Assembly (NCBI GenBank): GCA_016765515.1
Contig: JAESPT010000210.1
Coordinates: 1-7,160 of the forward strand
Reading direction: 5' to 3'
DNA from: Sneathiella sp.
GTDB lineage: Bacteria; Pseudomonadota; Alphaproteobacteria; Sneathiellales; Sneathiellaceae
Length of the DNA: 7,160 nucleotides
Shown here: positions 1 to 6,826 of the stretch, piece after piece
Position numbering within the stretch: the first letter of the stretch is position 1
How the letters are laid out: each line of letters opens with the position of its first letter
Made by a program: the position numbers and the translations under genes
Notes under the pieces: model-generated
What the model was told of the DNA's origin: nothing
What the model saw: only the letters and a program-made list of their open reading frames with translations
Database searches by the model: none

Positions 1-356
1 GTCAGACTCGGTTATTTGTCGCCGGTATGTCATTGAAATCAGGGCTGGATACACAAAAAATCAATCGTTTTATTTTTGATAAAAATTCAGAGGCACTCGC
101 GGTAATGTGTAAAGCTGTCGGTTTTGATCGAAACAGTTTTTCTGCGATTTTTCTTCTGACCCGCAAAGGGACAAATAGTAGCGGAGAAAAATTGCAAACC
201 AATCCTGTAGAAATTGAGAATGTTATGAAATTCTTTGACAAATTGTCCGCAGGAAAAGCACGCGCCGTACTGGAGCATTGGAAACTGGATGCAGGTTATA
301 CTGCGGCCATAGAGCAACTTGATAGCCAATTAGGAAAACAGCGGGTTTATTTGTAA
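1..356 (+). CDS. DUF2336-type protein, C-terminal end (5' truncated by window edge)
   Basis: The reading frame is open from position 3 to the TAA at 354-356, giving 117 visible residues. The ATG at 27 has no ribosome binding site and the frame continues upstream of it, so the true start is almost certainly outside the window. The visible part is a C-terminal region predicted to be mostly helical. It aligns by eye with the C-terminus of the DUF2336 protein at 2130-3248: both have an LF pair, a K-x7-LAV-x-C stretch, a G-[FL]-DR motif, then an S-x-I-x2-LT segment and an ENV-x2-F segment, at about one identity in four. By that similarity I assign it to DUF2336, a family of unknown function with an alpha-helical, HEAT-like architecture. 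It lies 54 nt ahead of the histidine kinase on the same strand with no visible terminator between, so co-transcription is likely. Family assignment is fairly sure; function is unknown. Confidence 0.72.
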   Translation, partial: QTRLFVAGMSLKSGLDTQKINRFIFDKNSEALAVMCKAVGFDRNSFSAIFLLTRKGTNSSGEKLQTNPVEIENVMKFFDKLSAGKARAVLEHWKLDAGYTAAIEQLDSQLGKQRVYL

Positions 357-400
357 CTCTGAAGAGAAAAATTGTAAGGGCAATGTGCTAAAAGCATATT

Positions 401-406
401 GGGGGA
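401..406 (+). promoter_or_regulatory. Ribosome binding site deciding the kinase start
   Basis: GGGGGA, 4 nt of AAAG, then ATG at 411. This purine-rich site favours ATG 411 over the in-frame TTG at 399, which lies upstream of and partly inside the site. Confidence 0.7.
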
Positions 407-410
407 AAAG

Positions 411-2024
411 ATGGCAGAACAATCACTAGGAAGCGTTGTCTCACTGCGAACTGATGTTGAAAGCATCAGTAATCTTGCTGTTCCGACAACTCAAGGCATT
501 GTCAGCAGAGATTTTTTTGACGCCGTCTTTGATCAATCGCAACCCATGTATATGGTCCGCCCTGATGGTACTGTTATCTATGTAAATTCTGGATATACTG
601 ATCTTTTCGATCACGGAACCGCTGTAAGCGCCAAAGACAAGATTTTCCCATCTCTTAAATCTGATCATCTGGAAATTGTTAGCAGAATTGCCAAATCCAA
701 GAAGGTGGAGATCAGGCAAGTCTCCTTGGAAACCGGCAGCGGGACGGAATTTTTTCTATCCCGCCATTTTCCAATTTTTGATAACTCGGATAACTTCATT
801 GCAATATGCGGAACCTTTATCAATTCAACACGTCAGGTCAATGCTGAAACCAAATTACGCTTGGAAAAAAGGCGTTTTCTGGACATAACCAGAGCCGCTT
901 CAGACTGGATTTGGGAAACGGATTCTGACGGGAGCATTACGTATGTATCCGACAGGGTCGTACAGGCTGTTGGACTCCCCCCACTCCTGCTGAAAGGCAA
1001 GCAGCTTACCAAACTTGGGTCCTTTTCGAAGGATAGCAACGGGGCAAGCAAAGCAGAAAGCGCCATTGCGAAACATATTCCCTTCAGATCCATTCCGATG
1101 ACGATTGAAGGAACGGACGGGAAATCAAAAATCTTCAACTTAAGCGGTGTTCCAGTCTTTAACGAGAAAGGCCGCTTCGTTGGCTATCGCGGCACAAGTG
1201 ATGATATTACGGCACGCTTGGAAGCTGAGCATGAGGCCTCTTCCTCTCGCGCAGATCTTGAAAAAGCAATTGCTGAGATTACTCATAAAAATCTGCAGCT
1301 TGAAATGACAGCCAAGAAATCAGTTGCCGCAGCCCGCGCAAAAGATGAGTTTCTTGCAACAATGAGTCATGAACTTCGAACACCTCTTAATGCTATTATC
1401 GGTTTTGCCGAAGTTATGGGAATGGAAACTTTTGGCCCCTTGACAGGCAAATATAAAGAATATGCTGGGGACATCCTCAATTCTGGAAGGCATCTTCTCA
1501 GCCTGATTGAAGATATTCTGGACATCGCAAGAATTGAAAGTGACAAAATCCCGATGGATATTGTCAAAACGTCTTTGAAGGAAATAGTGGAAGACGCCAT
1601 TATTTTAATTCAAAAACATGCGAATGATAAAAACCTTGATATTGAAGCGACCAAAATCGATCAGGACTTTGACCTGAAAGTTGATCCAACCCGCTGTTTG
1701 CAAATTATCGTCAATCTAATGGGGAATGCCGTAAAATTCACTCCCCTTGATGGCAGTATCGGTATAGATACAAAAATCCAAGGGGATGATATTCTTTTGA
1801 CAATTTGGGATACGGGACCAGGCATTGCTCATTCCGAGCAGGAACGTATTTTTGAAGCCTTCAAACAAGCACATAATGGTATCTATAGCCGCGGTGAAGA
1901 TGGCGTCGGCCTAGGCCTGACATTGTCCCTAAAATTGGCCCGACTAATGGGCGGCGATATAACAGTCGAAAGTGACCTGGGAAAAGGCGCCAGATTTACC
2001 GTAAAGCTCCCTCTCATGCTATGA
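411..2024 (+). CDS. Soluble PAS-PAS sensor histidine kinase, PleC/DivJ/PdhS-like
   Basis: This 537-residue protein would autophosphorylate on histidine and pass the phosphate to a response regulator. I chose the ATG at 411 because GGGGGA at 401-406 sits about 5 nt before it; the in-frame TTG at 399 has no such site. The order is PAS 1 (about 33-140), PAS 2 with PAC tail (about 156-268; begins with a D-W-I-W-E signature), a coiled-coil linker (about 268-312), HisKA (about 310-378) and HATPase_c (about 420-535). Visible catalytic motifs are the H-box SHELRTPLN with His320, the N-box with N435 and N439, DTGPGI with Asp467 (G1), and GVGLGL at 498-503 (G2). No membrane segment or signal peptide is seen, so it should be cytoplasmic. 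The FGPL...Y...EYA.DI..SG.HLLSLI pattern after the H-box resembles the PleC/DivJ/PdhS group, which signal to DivK/PleD-type regulators; that partner is inference. There is no receiver domain and no regulator gene nearby. The PAS ligand cannot be read from sequence. Confidence 0.93.
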   Translation: MAEQSLGSVVSLRTDVESISNLAVPTTQGIVSRDFFDAVFDQSQPMYMVRPDGTVIYVNSGYTDLFDHGTAVSAKDKIFPSLKSDHLEIVSRIAKSKKVEIRQVSLETGSGTEFFLSRHFPIFDNSDNFIAICGTFINSTRQVNAETKLRLEKRRFLDITRAASDWIWETDSDGSITYVSDRVVQAVGLPPLLLKGKQLTKLGSFSKDSNGASKAESAIAKHIPFRSIPMTIEGTDGKSKIFNLSGVPVFNEKGRFVGYRGTSDDITARLEAEHEASSSRADLEKAIAEITHKNLQLEMTAKKSVAAARAKDEFLATMSHELRTPLNAIIGFAEVMGMETFGPLTGKYKEYAGDILNSGRHLLSLIEDILDIARIESDKIPMDIVKTSLKEIVEDAIILIQKHANDKNLDIEATKIDQDFDLKVDPTRCLQIIVNLMGNAVKFTPLDGSIGIDTKIQGDDILLTIWDTGPGIAHSEQERIFEAFKQAHNGIYSRGEDGVGLGLTLSLKLARLMGGDITVESDLGKGARFTVKLPLML

Positions 2025-2071
2025 TACCTATTACGTTATAAGATATTTCTGCAATTCTACCGCAAATTTAT

Positions 2072-2087
2072 GTTTTATTAATAAAAC
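2072..2087. repeat. Perfect 16-bp AT-rich palindrome upstream of DUF2336 gene
   Basis: GTTTTATTAATAAAAC is an uninterrupted perfect palindrome (two 8-bp arms, no spacer) in the 105-nt gap between the kinase and the second DUF2336 gene. It is centred about 50 nt before the ATG at 2130. It has no loop and no GC-rich stem or T-tract, so it is not a canonical terminator. An operator for a dimeric regulator is possible, but AT-rich palindromes also arise by chance. Confidence 0.4.
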
Positions 2088-2129
2088 GAATTCAGTATTG
2101 AATGCCAAAGTTTAATATTGAGTAGGTAG

Positions 2130-3248
2130 ATGATAGTGAGTTCTGATGGACAGCATAACATAAACCAAATACTGAATTTGGTAGAGCTGGCTGAGGACAA
2201 GTCTCCAACGCAACGAAATTTCCTTTACCAGAAAATTGGTAATTTCTTGATTGAAGATAGTGAACTCTATTCTTCCGCCGAAAAGGAATTGATGGCGGAT
2301 ATTCTTTGCAGAATTACCAATGACATTGAAAAATCTGTTCGAGCGGAACTCTCCAAAAATATCGCAAAAAAGGAAAACATGCCGCCAGAGCTATTGGGCT
2401 TCTTGGCGAATGATGACATTGAAATTGCCTTACCGATCCTTCAGGATTGCGGTGTTTTGGATGAAATCGAACTTGTCAAAATTGTGCGCACACGATCCTC
2501 GCAACATCTGTTGGCTATCGCTGCAAGAAATAATATTTCTGAATCAGTATCCAGAGCTCTATGCGATAGCAACAATGAAGAAGTCTGCGTAACCCTTCTC
2601 AAAAATCATACGGCGCGGATCCCAGACACTGTTTTGGAAACACTTAGTAGCAAGTCTGAAATTATTATTGCATACCAAAGACCACTTCTTCAGCGCCCCT
2701 TCCTCCCTATCCATATAGCTGAAAAGATGTATCGATGGATTTCAGCGGCGCTTAAAGAATATATAATTCACAAATTCGATATTGATCCGGATATCCTGGA
2801 ACTGAGTGGTAATCAACAAACAGAAACCATTCAATCAATCTCTCAGGAGAAAGATCCTTCCGAAAAACTGGTCGACAAGCTGCATAAAGCAGGAGAGCTA
2901 TCAAACGGTTTTATGTTAAAATCTCTGCGGCAGGGCGAAATAGATTTATTTGAGCACACATTTGCTAAATTGCTGGAAATGACCCGCGATCAAATTCAGA
3001 AAATTCTTTACTCAAAAGATCCCCAATTGCTGGCGGTTGCCTGCCGTGTCCTGGGTCTTGACCGTATCGTTTATTCAACGATTCTGGATCTGACGGCTTC
3101 AGTTAATCATGTAGAAACCCCCTTGAGTGACGAACAGAGAGAGAATGTTGTTGGTTTCTACGGCTTGCTAAAATTGGAAGCTGCTGAACGCGCCTTGGGA
3201 AATCAGCTATTCATTGACGGCGAAATTAAATACTTTCAGACCAATTGA
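2130..3248 (+). CDS. DUF2336 domain-containing protein, complete
   Basis: This 372-residue protein has a length usual for DUF2336 proteins. An in-frame TAG directly precedes the ATG at 2130, so this is the earliest possible start. The upstream AGTAGG (2121-2126) is close to that ATG and would suit the in-frame GTG at 2136 equally well. Residues about 60-215 look like successive helical pairs of HEAT type: a PPELLGFLANDD helix end (85-96), LPILQDCGVLD (101-111), an HLLAIAARNNIS segment (126-137) and LLKNHTARIP (156-165), a pattern I associate with DUF2336. A more variable, charged linker (about 225-255) leads to the C-terminal region (about 265-350) shared with the truncated gene at the left edge. 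There is no signal peptide, membrane segment or catalytic motif, which suggests a cytoplasmic protein-protein interaction scaffold (inference). It follows the kinase by 105 nt. Biochemical function is unknown. Confidence 0.85.
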   Translation: MIVSSDGQHNINQILNLVELAEDKSPTQRNFLYQKIGNFLIEDSELYSSAEKELMADILCRITNDIEKSVRAELSKNIAKKENMPPELLGFLANDDIEIALPILQDCGVLDEIELVKIVRTRSSQHLLAIAARNNISESVSRALCDSNNEEVCVTLLKNHTARIPDTVLETLSSKSEIIIAYQRPLLQRPFLPIHIAEKMYRWISAALKEYIIHKFDIDPDILELSGNQQTETIQSISQEKDPSEKLVDKLHKAGELSNGFMLKSLRQGEIDLFEHTFAKLLEMTRDQIQKILYSKDPQLLAVACRVLGLDRIVYSTILDLTASVNHVETPLSDEQRENVVGFYGLLKLEAAERALGNQLFIDGEIKYFQTN

Positions 3249-3285
3249 TGCACTCCCTCTTGCAAATTGTGATTTAAAATATACT

Positions 3286-3325
3286 CTATCCAGATAGGAA
3301 CTGGCTTGACTGCTGCTAAGCAGCA
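3286..3325. repeat. Two short dyads upstream of moaA
   Basis: The 93-nt gap before moaA holds CTATC-CA-GATAG (3286-3297) and TGCTGC-TAA-GCAGCA (3311-3325). The second is a perfect 6-bp, GC-containing inverted repeat with a 3-nt spacer, ending 16 nt before the moaA ATG. It has no following T-tract, so a terminator is unlikely. It falls just after a TTGACT (3306-3311) that could be a -35 element. Both dyads are short enough to be chance. Confidence 0.35.
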
Positions 3326-3341
3326 TCTTCTATGTGGATAA

Positions 3342-4340
3342 ATGACCGTGATTGACCCCTTTGGCAGAACCGTAAATTATCTTCGTGTATCCGTCACTGA
3401 CAGATGTGACTTCCGCTGCAAATATTGCATGGCGGAGAACATGACCTTTTTACCGAAAAAAGATGTGTTAAGTCTTGAAGAGCTGGAGCTGATTACGGCC
3501 GCCTTTATTCGAAAAGGCGCCCGAAAAATCCGACTGACTGGTGGGGAACCTTTGGTCAGAAAAGGGATCATGGAGCTTGTTACCAACCTAGGACGATACC
3601 TGGATAGTGGTGAGCTTGATGAATTGACCCTGACCACCAATGGTAGTCAGCTTTCCAAATATGCAGCGCAGCTTGTAGATGCCGGTGTAAAACGGCTGAA
3701 TGTCTCCTTGGACACATTGGATGCAAAGCGATTTCAGGAAATCACCCGCTGGGGGAAACTGGACACGGTTATGAGGGGTCTGGACGCAGCTCAAAACGCC
3801 GGATTGAAGATCAAGATCAACACAGTCGCTGTCAGAGGGTTTAATGATTATGAAGTCGATGATCTGATCCGCTGGGCGGGCAGCCGCGACATGGATATTA
3901 CATTTATTGAAACCATGCCAATGGGTGCTATTGACGAACTCCGATCGGAGAAGTTTTTGCCGCTTTCTGAGCTAAAGGAAAGCATTTCGAAGAACTGGAC
4001 ACTATCTTCGACGGACTACAAAACAGGCGGTCCCTCTGATTATATGAATATTGCTGAGACTGGAAACAGGGTCGGATTTATTACGCCTCTGTCTCATAAC
4101 TTCTGCGAAAGTTGTAATCGAGTACGGCTCACCTGCACTGGTATGCTGTATATGTGCCTTGGCCAGGAAGACAGTGCAGATTTGAAAAATGTTATCCGCA
4201 GTGAGAATGGCATTTTCAAACTGGATGCCGCTATCGATGAAGCAATTGGCCGCAAACCAAAAGGTCATGATTTCATAATTGATCGCAACTCTGATCAAAC
4301 GCCTGCAGTGTCTCGCCATATGAGTGTCACAGGCGGATAG
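3342..4340 (+). CDS. moaA: GTP 3',8-cyclase MoaA (molybdenum cofactor synthesis, radical SAM)
   Basis: MoaA converts GTP to (8S)-3',8-cyclo-7,8-dihydroguanosine 5'-triphosphate, the first step of molybdenum cofactor synthesis in the cytoplasm. At 332 residues it has normal family length. The radical-SAM cluster cysteines are C22, C26 and C29 in RCDFRCKYC, with the GGEP motif at 67-70. The C-terminal second iron-sulfur cluster motif is C255-x2-C258-x13-C272, with R260 and R262 in the NRVRLT stretch known in the family for GTP contact. The protein ends in the Gly-Gly tail that MoaA needs for activity, so it looks intact. The ATG at 3342 fits the usual MoaA N-terminus (a DPFGR-x5-LRVSVTDRC pattern), although its ribosome binding site is weak. 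MoaC, the partner enzyme, and other cofactor genes are absent from the window, so this is an isolated moa gene here. Confidence 0.97.
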   Translation: MTVIDPFGRTVNYLRVSVTDRCDFRCKYCMAENMTFLPKKDVLSLEELELITAAFIRKGARKIRLTGGEPLVRKGIMELVTNLGRYLDSGELDELTLTTNGSQLSKYAAQLVDAGVKRLNVSLDTLDAKRFQEITRWGKLDTVMRGLDAAQNAGLKIKINTVAVRGFNDYEVDDLIRWAGSRDMDITFIETMPMGAIDELRSEKFLPLSELKESISKNWTLSSTDYKTGGPSDYMNIAETGNRVGFITPLSHNFCESCNRVRLTCTGMLYMCLGQEDSADLKNVIRSENGIFKLDAAIDEAIGRKPKGHDFIIDRNSDQTPAVSRHMSVTGG

Positions 4341-4360
4341 TGTGATCCAGCACCATCACA
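4327..4360. repeat. Alternating TCACA/TGTGA/TCACA half-sites at the moaA 3' end
   Basis: TCACA (4327-4331), TGTGA (4341-4345) and TCACA (4356-4360) alternate at near-equal spacing of 14-15 nt across the moaA stop codon. The last two form part of TGTGAT-N8-ATCACA, a 6-bp inverted repeat starting right after the TAG. The spacing does not fit a CRP site (TGTGA-N6-TCACA) and no T-tract follows. It may be a weak 3' hairpin or a regulator site. Confidence 0.3.
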
Positions 4361-4424
4361 TGACTGGAATAAGAAGAACGAGACGTGCTTCGCCTTGCCG
4401 AAGTCAAAAAAATTCAGGGACATA

Positions 4425-5192
4425 ATGGCAACGAAAAAAATACATTTCACAGCAAGTGAAACAGAGCAAGCCCAAACCGCCCTAAGACGCCTCATTCACC
4501 AGTATGGTCAATCCATCATATCACACGCCGATGTTATTGTGGCTCTTGGTGGTGATGGATTTATGCTGGAAAGCATGCACCGCTACATGTCAGCAAACTT
4601 GCCTATTTATGGTATGAACCAGGGAACGGTCGGTTTTCTTCTGAACAATTATGAGGAAGATGACTTGCATGAACGGCTCGATGCCGGCCAAATCACCAAA
4701 CTGCATCCTTTAAAGATGATCGTGCGGGATACAAGTGACCGGATCACCGAAGCTCTAGCCATTAACGAAGTTTCGCTCTTAAGAGAAAGCAGACAAACTG
4801 CCAAAATCGAAATTTCGGTTGATGGCCATGTAAAAGTGGACGAGCTGACATGTGACGGTGTACTTGTGGCAACTCCAGCAGGCAGTACTGCTTACAATTT
4901 TTCTGCTCATGGACCCATTTTACCCGTAAATGCCGGCGTATTAGCGCTCACCCCGATCAGTGCTTTTCGACCCAGAAGATGGCGCGGGGCCATTCTCCCG
5001 CGAGAAGCAAAAATCGACTTTAGGGTATTGGAATCAATAAAACGGCCCGTCAGTGCTGTTGCAGATGCTGTAGAAGTTCGAGATGTCTCATCCGTTTCCA
5101 TTGAGGAAGCACGGGACATCACGATCAACCTTTTGTTTGATCCCGAGCATAACCTTGAAAAACGCATCCTGGATGAACAATTTACTCAGTAG
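4425..5192 (+). CDS. nadK: NAD kinase (alphaproteobacterial short form)
   Basis: NAD kinase phosphorylates NAD to NADP in the cytoplasm and so supplies the NADP pool. From the ATG at 4425 the protein is 255 residues, as expected for the short alphaproteobacterial form; AGGGA at 4416-4420 lies 4 nt upstream. The alternative TTG at 4395 would add ten residues that do not resemble the family start. Diagnostic motifs are GGDG at 42-45 with the conserved Asp44, the following [10 protein letters not shown] stretch, N114-E115 in AINEVSLLR (NAD contact in the family), and the glycine-rich TPAGSTAYN at 150-158. The GPILP and [13 protein letters not shown] segments and the RPVSAVAD stretch are typical of this branch. 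No truncation or missing key residue is seen. It lies 84 nt after moaA; I know of no functional link between them. Confidence 0.96.
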   Translation: MATKKIHFTASETEQAQTALRRLIHQYGQSIISHADVIVALGGDGFMLESMHRYMSANLPIYGMNQGTVGFLLNNYEEDDLHERLDAGQITKLHPLKMIVRDTSDRITEALAINEVSLLRESRQTAKIEISVDGHVKVDELTCDGVLVATPAGSTAYNFSAHGPILPVNAGVLALTPISAFRPRRWRGAILPREAKIDFRVLESIKRPVSAVADAVEVRDVSSVSIEEARDITINLLFDPEHNLEKRILDEQFTQ

Positions 5193-5356
5193 CGATTTAG
5201 AAAATTTCAAATTAGATACAGTCGAAAATAAATAAACTATTTGCGCTCCCTTCCCTTACGTCATGGCTGACCTTTGAGAAATAATCCTCTAATGTCGCCG
5301 ACAAATAGAATCTGCGAGCTAGTTAATTCAAGTATATGAATGAAGAGGGCGAAAAA

Positions 5357-6124
5357 ATGAGTGATCGTGTCATCGTAACAATTAAGGACGGAATCCAGAA
5401 ACTGACGATTAATCGTGCGGACAAAAAAAATGCGCTAACTCAGGAAATGTATGCTGTTTTGGCAAACAGCCTCAATACAGCTGAAAAAGATGCCGATATT
5501 CGTGTCAGTGTTATCACGGGAACAGCTGACAGCTTTACCAGTGGAAACGACTTGATGGATTTTCTTCAAAACCCTTCGTCAGATGAAGAAAAGCCGGTTA
5601 TTCAATTTCTACACGCCCTTGCCAATATAAGAAAACCACTTATTGCCGCTGTAAATGGTCTCGCTGTTGGTATCGGGACAACCATGCTCCTGCATTGTGA
5701 TCTTGTCTATGCATCGGAAGACGCCACCTTTTCACTACCGTTCGTTAATCTTGCCCTTGTCCCTGAAGCCGCGTCAAGTATGCTTCTCCCCAAGATGCTT
5801 GGGCATCAACGTGCGGCGGAGCTTTTAATGCTCGGAGACACTTTCACACCGCAGAAAGCACTGGAATTTGGCATCATCAACGAAATTGTTGTGCCTGAAA
5901 AACTGGAAGAAACATCAATGGCCGCCGCGGCGAAACTTGCGGCAAAAGCTCCAGAAGCATTACGCCTGACAAAATCCTTGATGAAAGGTGATACCGACCT
6001 GGTTCTGAAACAGATGCAGGCGGAAGGTGAAGTATTTGGTACGCGCCTCACCTCGCCTGAAGCCCGGGAAGCCATGCAAGCATTCATGGAACGCAGACTG
6101 CCCGATTTCAGTAAATTTTCCTGA
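5357..6124 (+). CDS. Crotonase-family enzyme, likely delta3,delta2-enoyl-CoA isomerase type
   Basis: This 255-residue crotonase-fold protein should act on acyl-CoA thioesters in the cytoplasm. I chose ATG 5357 because AGAGGG (5344-5349) precedes it by 7 nt; the in-frame ATG at 5336 has no clear site. Oxyanion-hole segments are visible as SGNDLMDF (from residue 62) and GLAVGIGTT (101-109). The two glutamates that catalyse hydration in enoyl-CoA hydratases are missing: the first position falls in the GIGTT segment and the second is Phe129. Instead Glu137 in VPEAASS aligns with the catalytic glutamate of eukaryotic ECI-type isomerases (yeast Eci1p, ITEGGTT). The rest (LPKMLG, AAELLMLGD, A-x-EFGIINEIV) is standard for the family. 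Automated annotation would likely say enoyl-CoA hydratase; isomerase, or another crotonase reaction, fits the residues better. It probably helps degrade unsaturated fatty acids (inference). A terminator follows. Confidence 0.92.
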   Translation: MSDRVIVTIKDGIQKLTINRADKKNALTQEMYAVLANSLNTAEKDADIRVSVITGTADSFTSGNDLMDFLQNPSSDEEKPVIQFLHALANIRKPLIAAVNGLAVGIGTTMLLHCDLVYASEDATFSLPFVNLALVPEAASSMLLPKMLGHQRAAELLMLGDTFTPQKALEFGIINEIVVPEKLEETSMAAAAKLAAKAPEALRLTKSLMKGDTDLVLKQMQAEGEVFGTRLTSPEAREAMQAFMERRLPDFSKFS

Positions 6125-6163
6125 TATGTCCTGGTCACTACATTAGAGACCTAACCTAACGAG

Positions 6164-6200
6164 ACCCGCCCTAAACAAATCAGGAGGCGGGTTTTGTTTT
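6164..6200 (+). terminator. Rho-independent terminator after the crotonase gene
   Basis: ACCCGCC (6164-6170) pairs perfectly with GGCGGGT (6186-6192) around a 15-nt loop that may close further through CT/AG. It is followed at once by TTTTGTTTT. It begins 40 nt after the TGA of the crotonase gene and marks the end of that transcript. Confidence 0.9.
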
Positions 6201-6318
6201 GTTAAAGAAGACAGTCTTGTTCAGCTGGCTTGCAACGAATTATTTATCACGGATCTCATTGCTATGACAGTTATCTCGCGGCACCTCCCCCCCAACACAT
6301 AAATTGAATATTCGTTCA

Positions 6319-6357
6319 CCAAACACTCATGATTATTGTGTTTGGGACTTATCATGA
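6319..6357. repeat. Two interlocking inverted repeats
   Basis: CCAAACAC (6319-6326) and GTGTTTGG (6338-6345) form a perfect 8-bp inverted repeat with an 11-nt loop. The loop begins with TCATGAT (6327-6333), which is perfectly complementary in inverted orientation to ATCATGA (6351-6357). As RNA the second pairing would make a pseudoknot or an alternative hairpin; as DNA it may be overlapping operators. TCATGA is itself a palindrome, which makes the second pairing easier to get by chance. No T-tract follows. Confidence 0.45.
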
Positions 6358-6535
6358 CATTTACACTGATCTAGTATTTCGATTATTGTTTTAGTCGATA
6401 TTGTCAGATATTTGTTCTCTTAAAGGCTAATTTACTCCTGTATCCTGAGACATCGCCCAAAGTTTTAGAAATAACTCATTGATAAATTTATTGCATTCCC
6501 TTTCTCGCTTTAATTGCACCTTGGTCTTGCCTGAT

Positions 6536-6563
6536 TTGACTGCTCGATTCACCGCAATATATT
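6536..6563 (+). promoter_or_regulatory. Candidate sigma70-type promoter
   Basis: TTGACT (6536-6541), 16 nt, then TATATT (6558-6563) is the best -35/-10 pair in the gap, with five of six matches at -35 and five of six at -10. Transcription would start near 6570 and give a leader of about 255 nt before the ATG at 6827. No transcript evidence is available. Confidence 0.45.
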
Positions 6564-6826
6564 AGAAGCAGTGATTTAATATTAGTTTCAACATCTTCGA
6601 GCTCTGAACTCTTGGATATGGATAATGTTGTTTCAAAAATTGGAAAACCTGCGTTGTCATCCTGTCAGTTTAAAATCAGCAGGGTGTGGGGTACTTATTC
6701 GCGAATTGTCGTTGAGGATAATTTATTTGCTCGCTCGTAGTAGCGAAAATAGGCCTTTTGCTGTGTTTTGGACAACAGACTATACGCCAAAAGTATCTTT
6801 CATGATCTACAAGCAAGGAAATTGCC

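Larger units (their letters stand above)
6201..6826. other. 626-nt gap without a convincing gene
   Basis: No + strand frame here has both a good ribosome binding site and a recognisable product. Structure seen: a run of seven C at 6287-6293, interlocking inverted repeats at 6319-6357, GATTATTGT twice (6331-6339 and 6381-6389), a promoter-like pair at 6536-6563, a perfect 10-bp palindrome ATTCGCGAAT at 6697-6706, and a small TCGCT/AGCGA hairpin at 6731-6746. Two protein-like but startless or weak frames lie on the minus strand between 6427 and 6664. No tRNA or known small-RNA signature was recognised. Confidence 0.6.

Noticed and set aside
372..400. TTGTAA-N17-CATATT resembling a promoter just ahead of the kinase
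   Set aside because: Both boxes match poorly, and transcription would start inside or after the kinase ribosome binding site (401-406). Read-through from the upstream DUF2336 gene is simpler.
833..1138. Minus-strand frames of 70-110 residues inside the kinase, moaA, nadK and crotonase genes
   Set aside because: Each lies antisense to a gene with clear catalytic motifs, and none has a recognisable product.
3249..3341. Molybdenum cofactor riboswitch before moaA
   Set aside because: The 93-nt gap is too short and lacks the multi-stem structure expected of that RNA.
4341..4360. CRP-like site TGTGA...TCACA
   Set aside because: The half-sites are 10 nt apart, not the 6 nt needed for a CRP dimer.
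6287..6293. Run of seven C as a phase-variation tract
   Set aside because: It is not within or immediately before any convincing gene, so slippage would have no clear effect.
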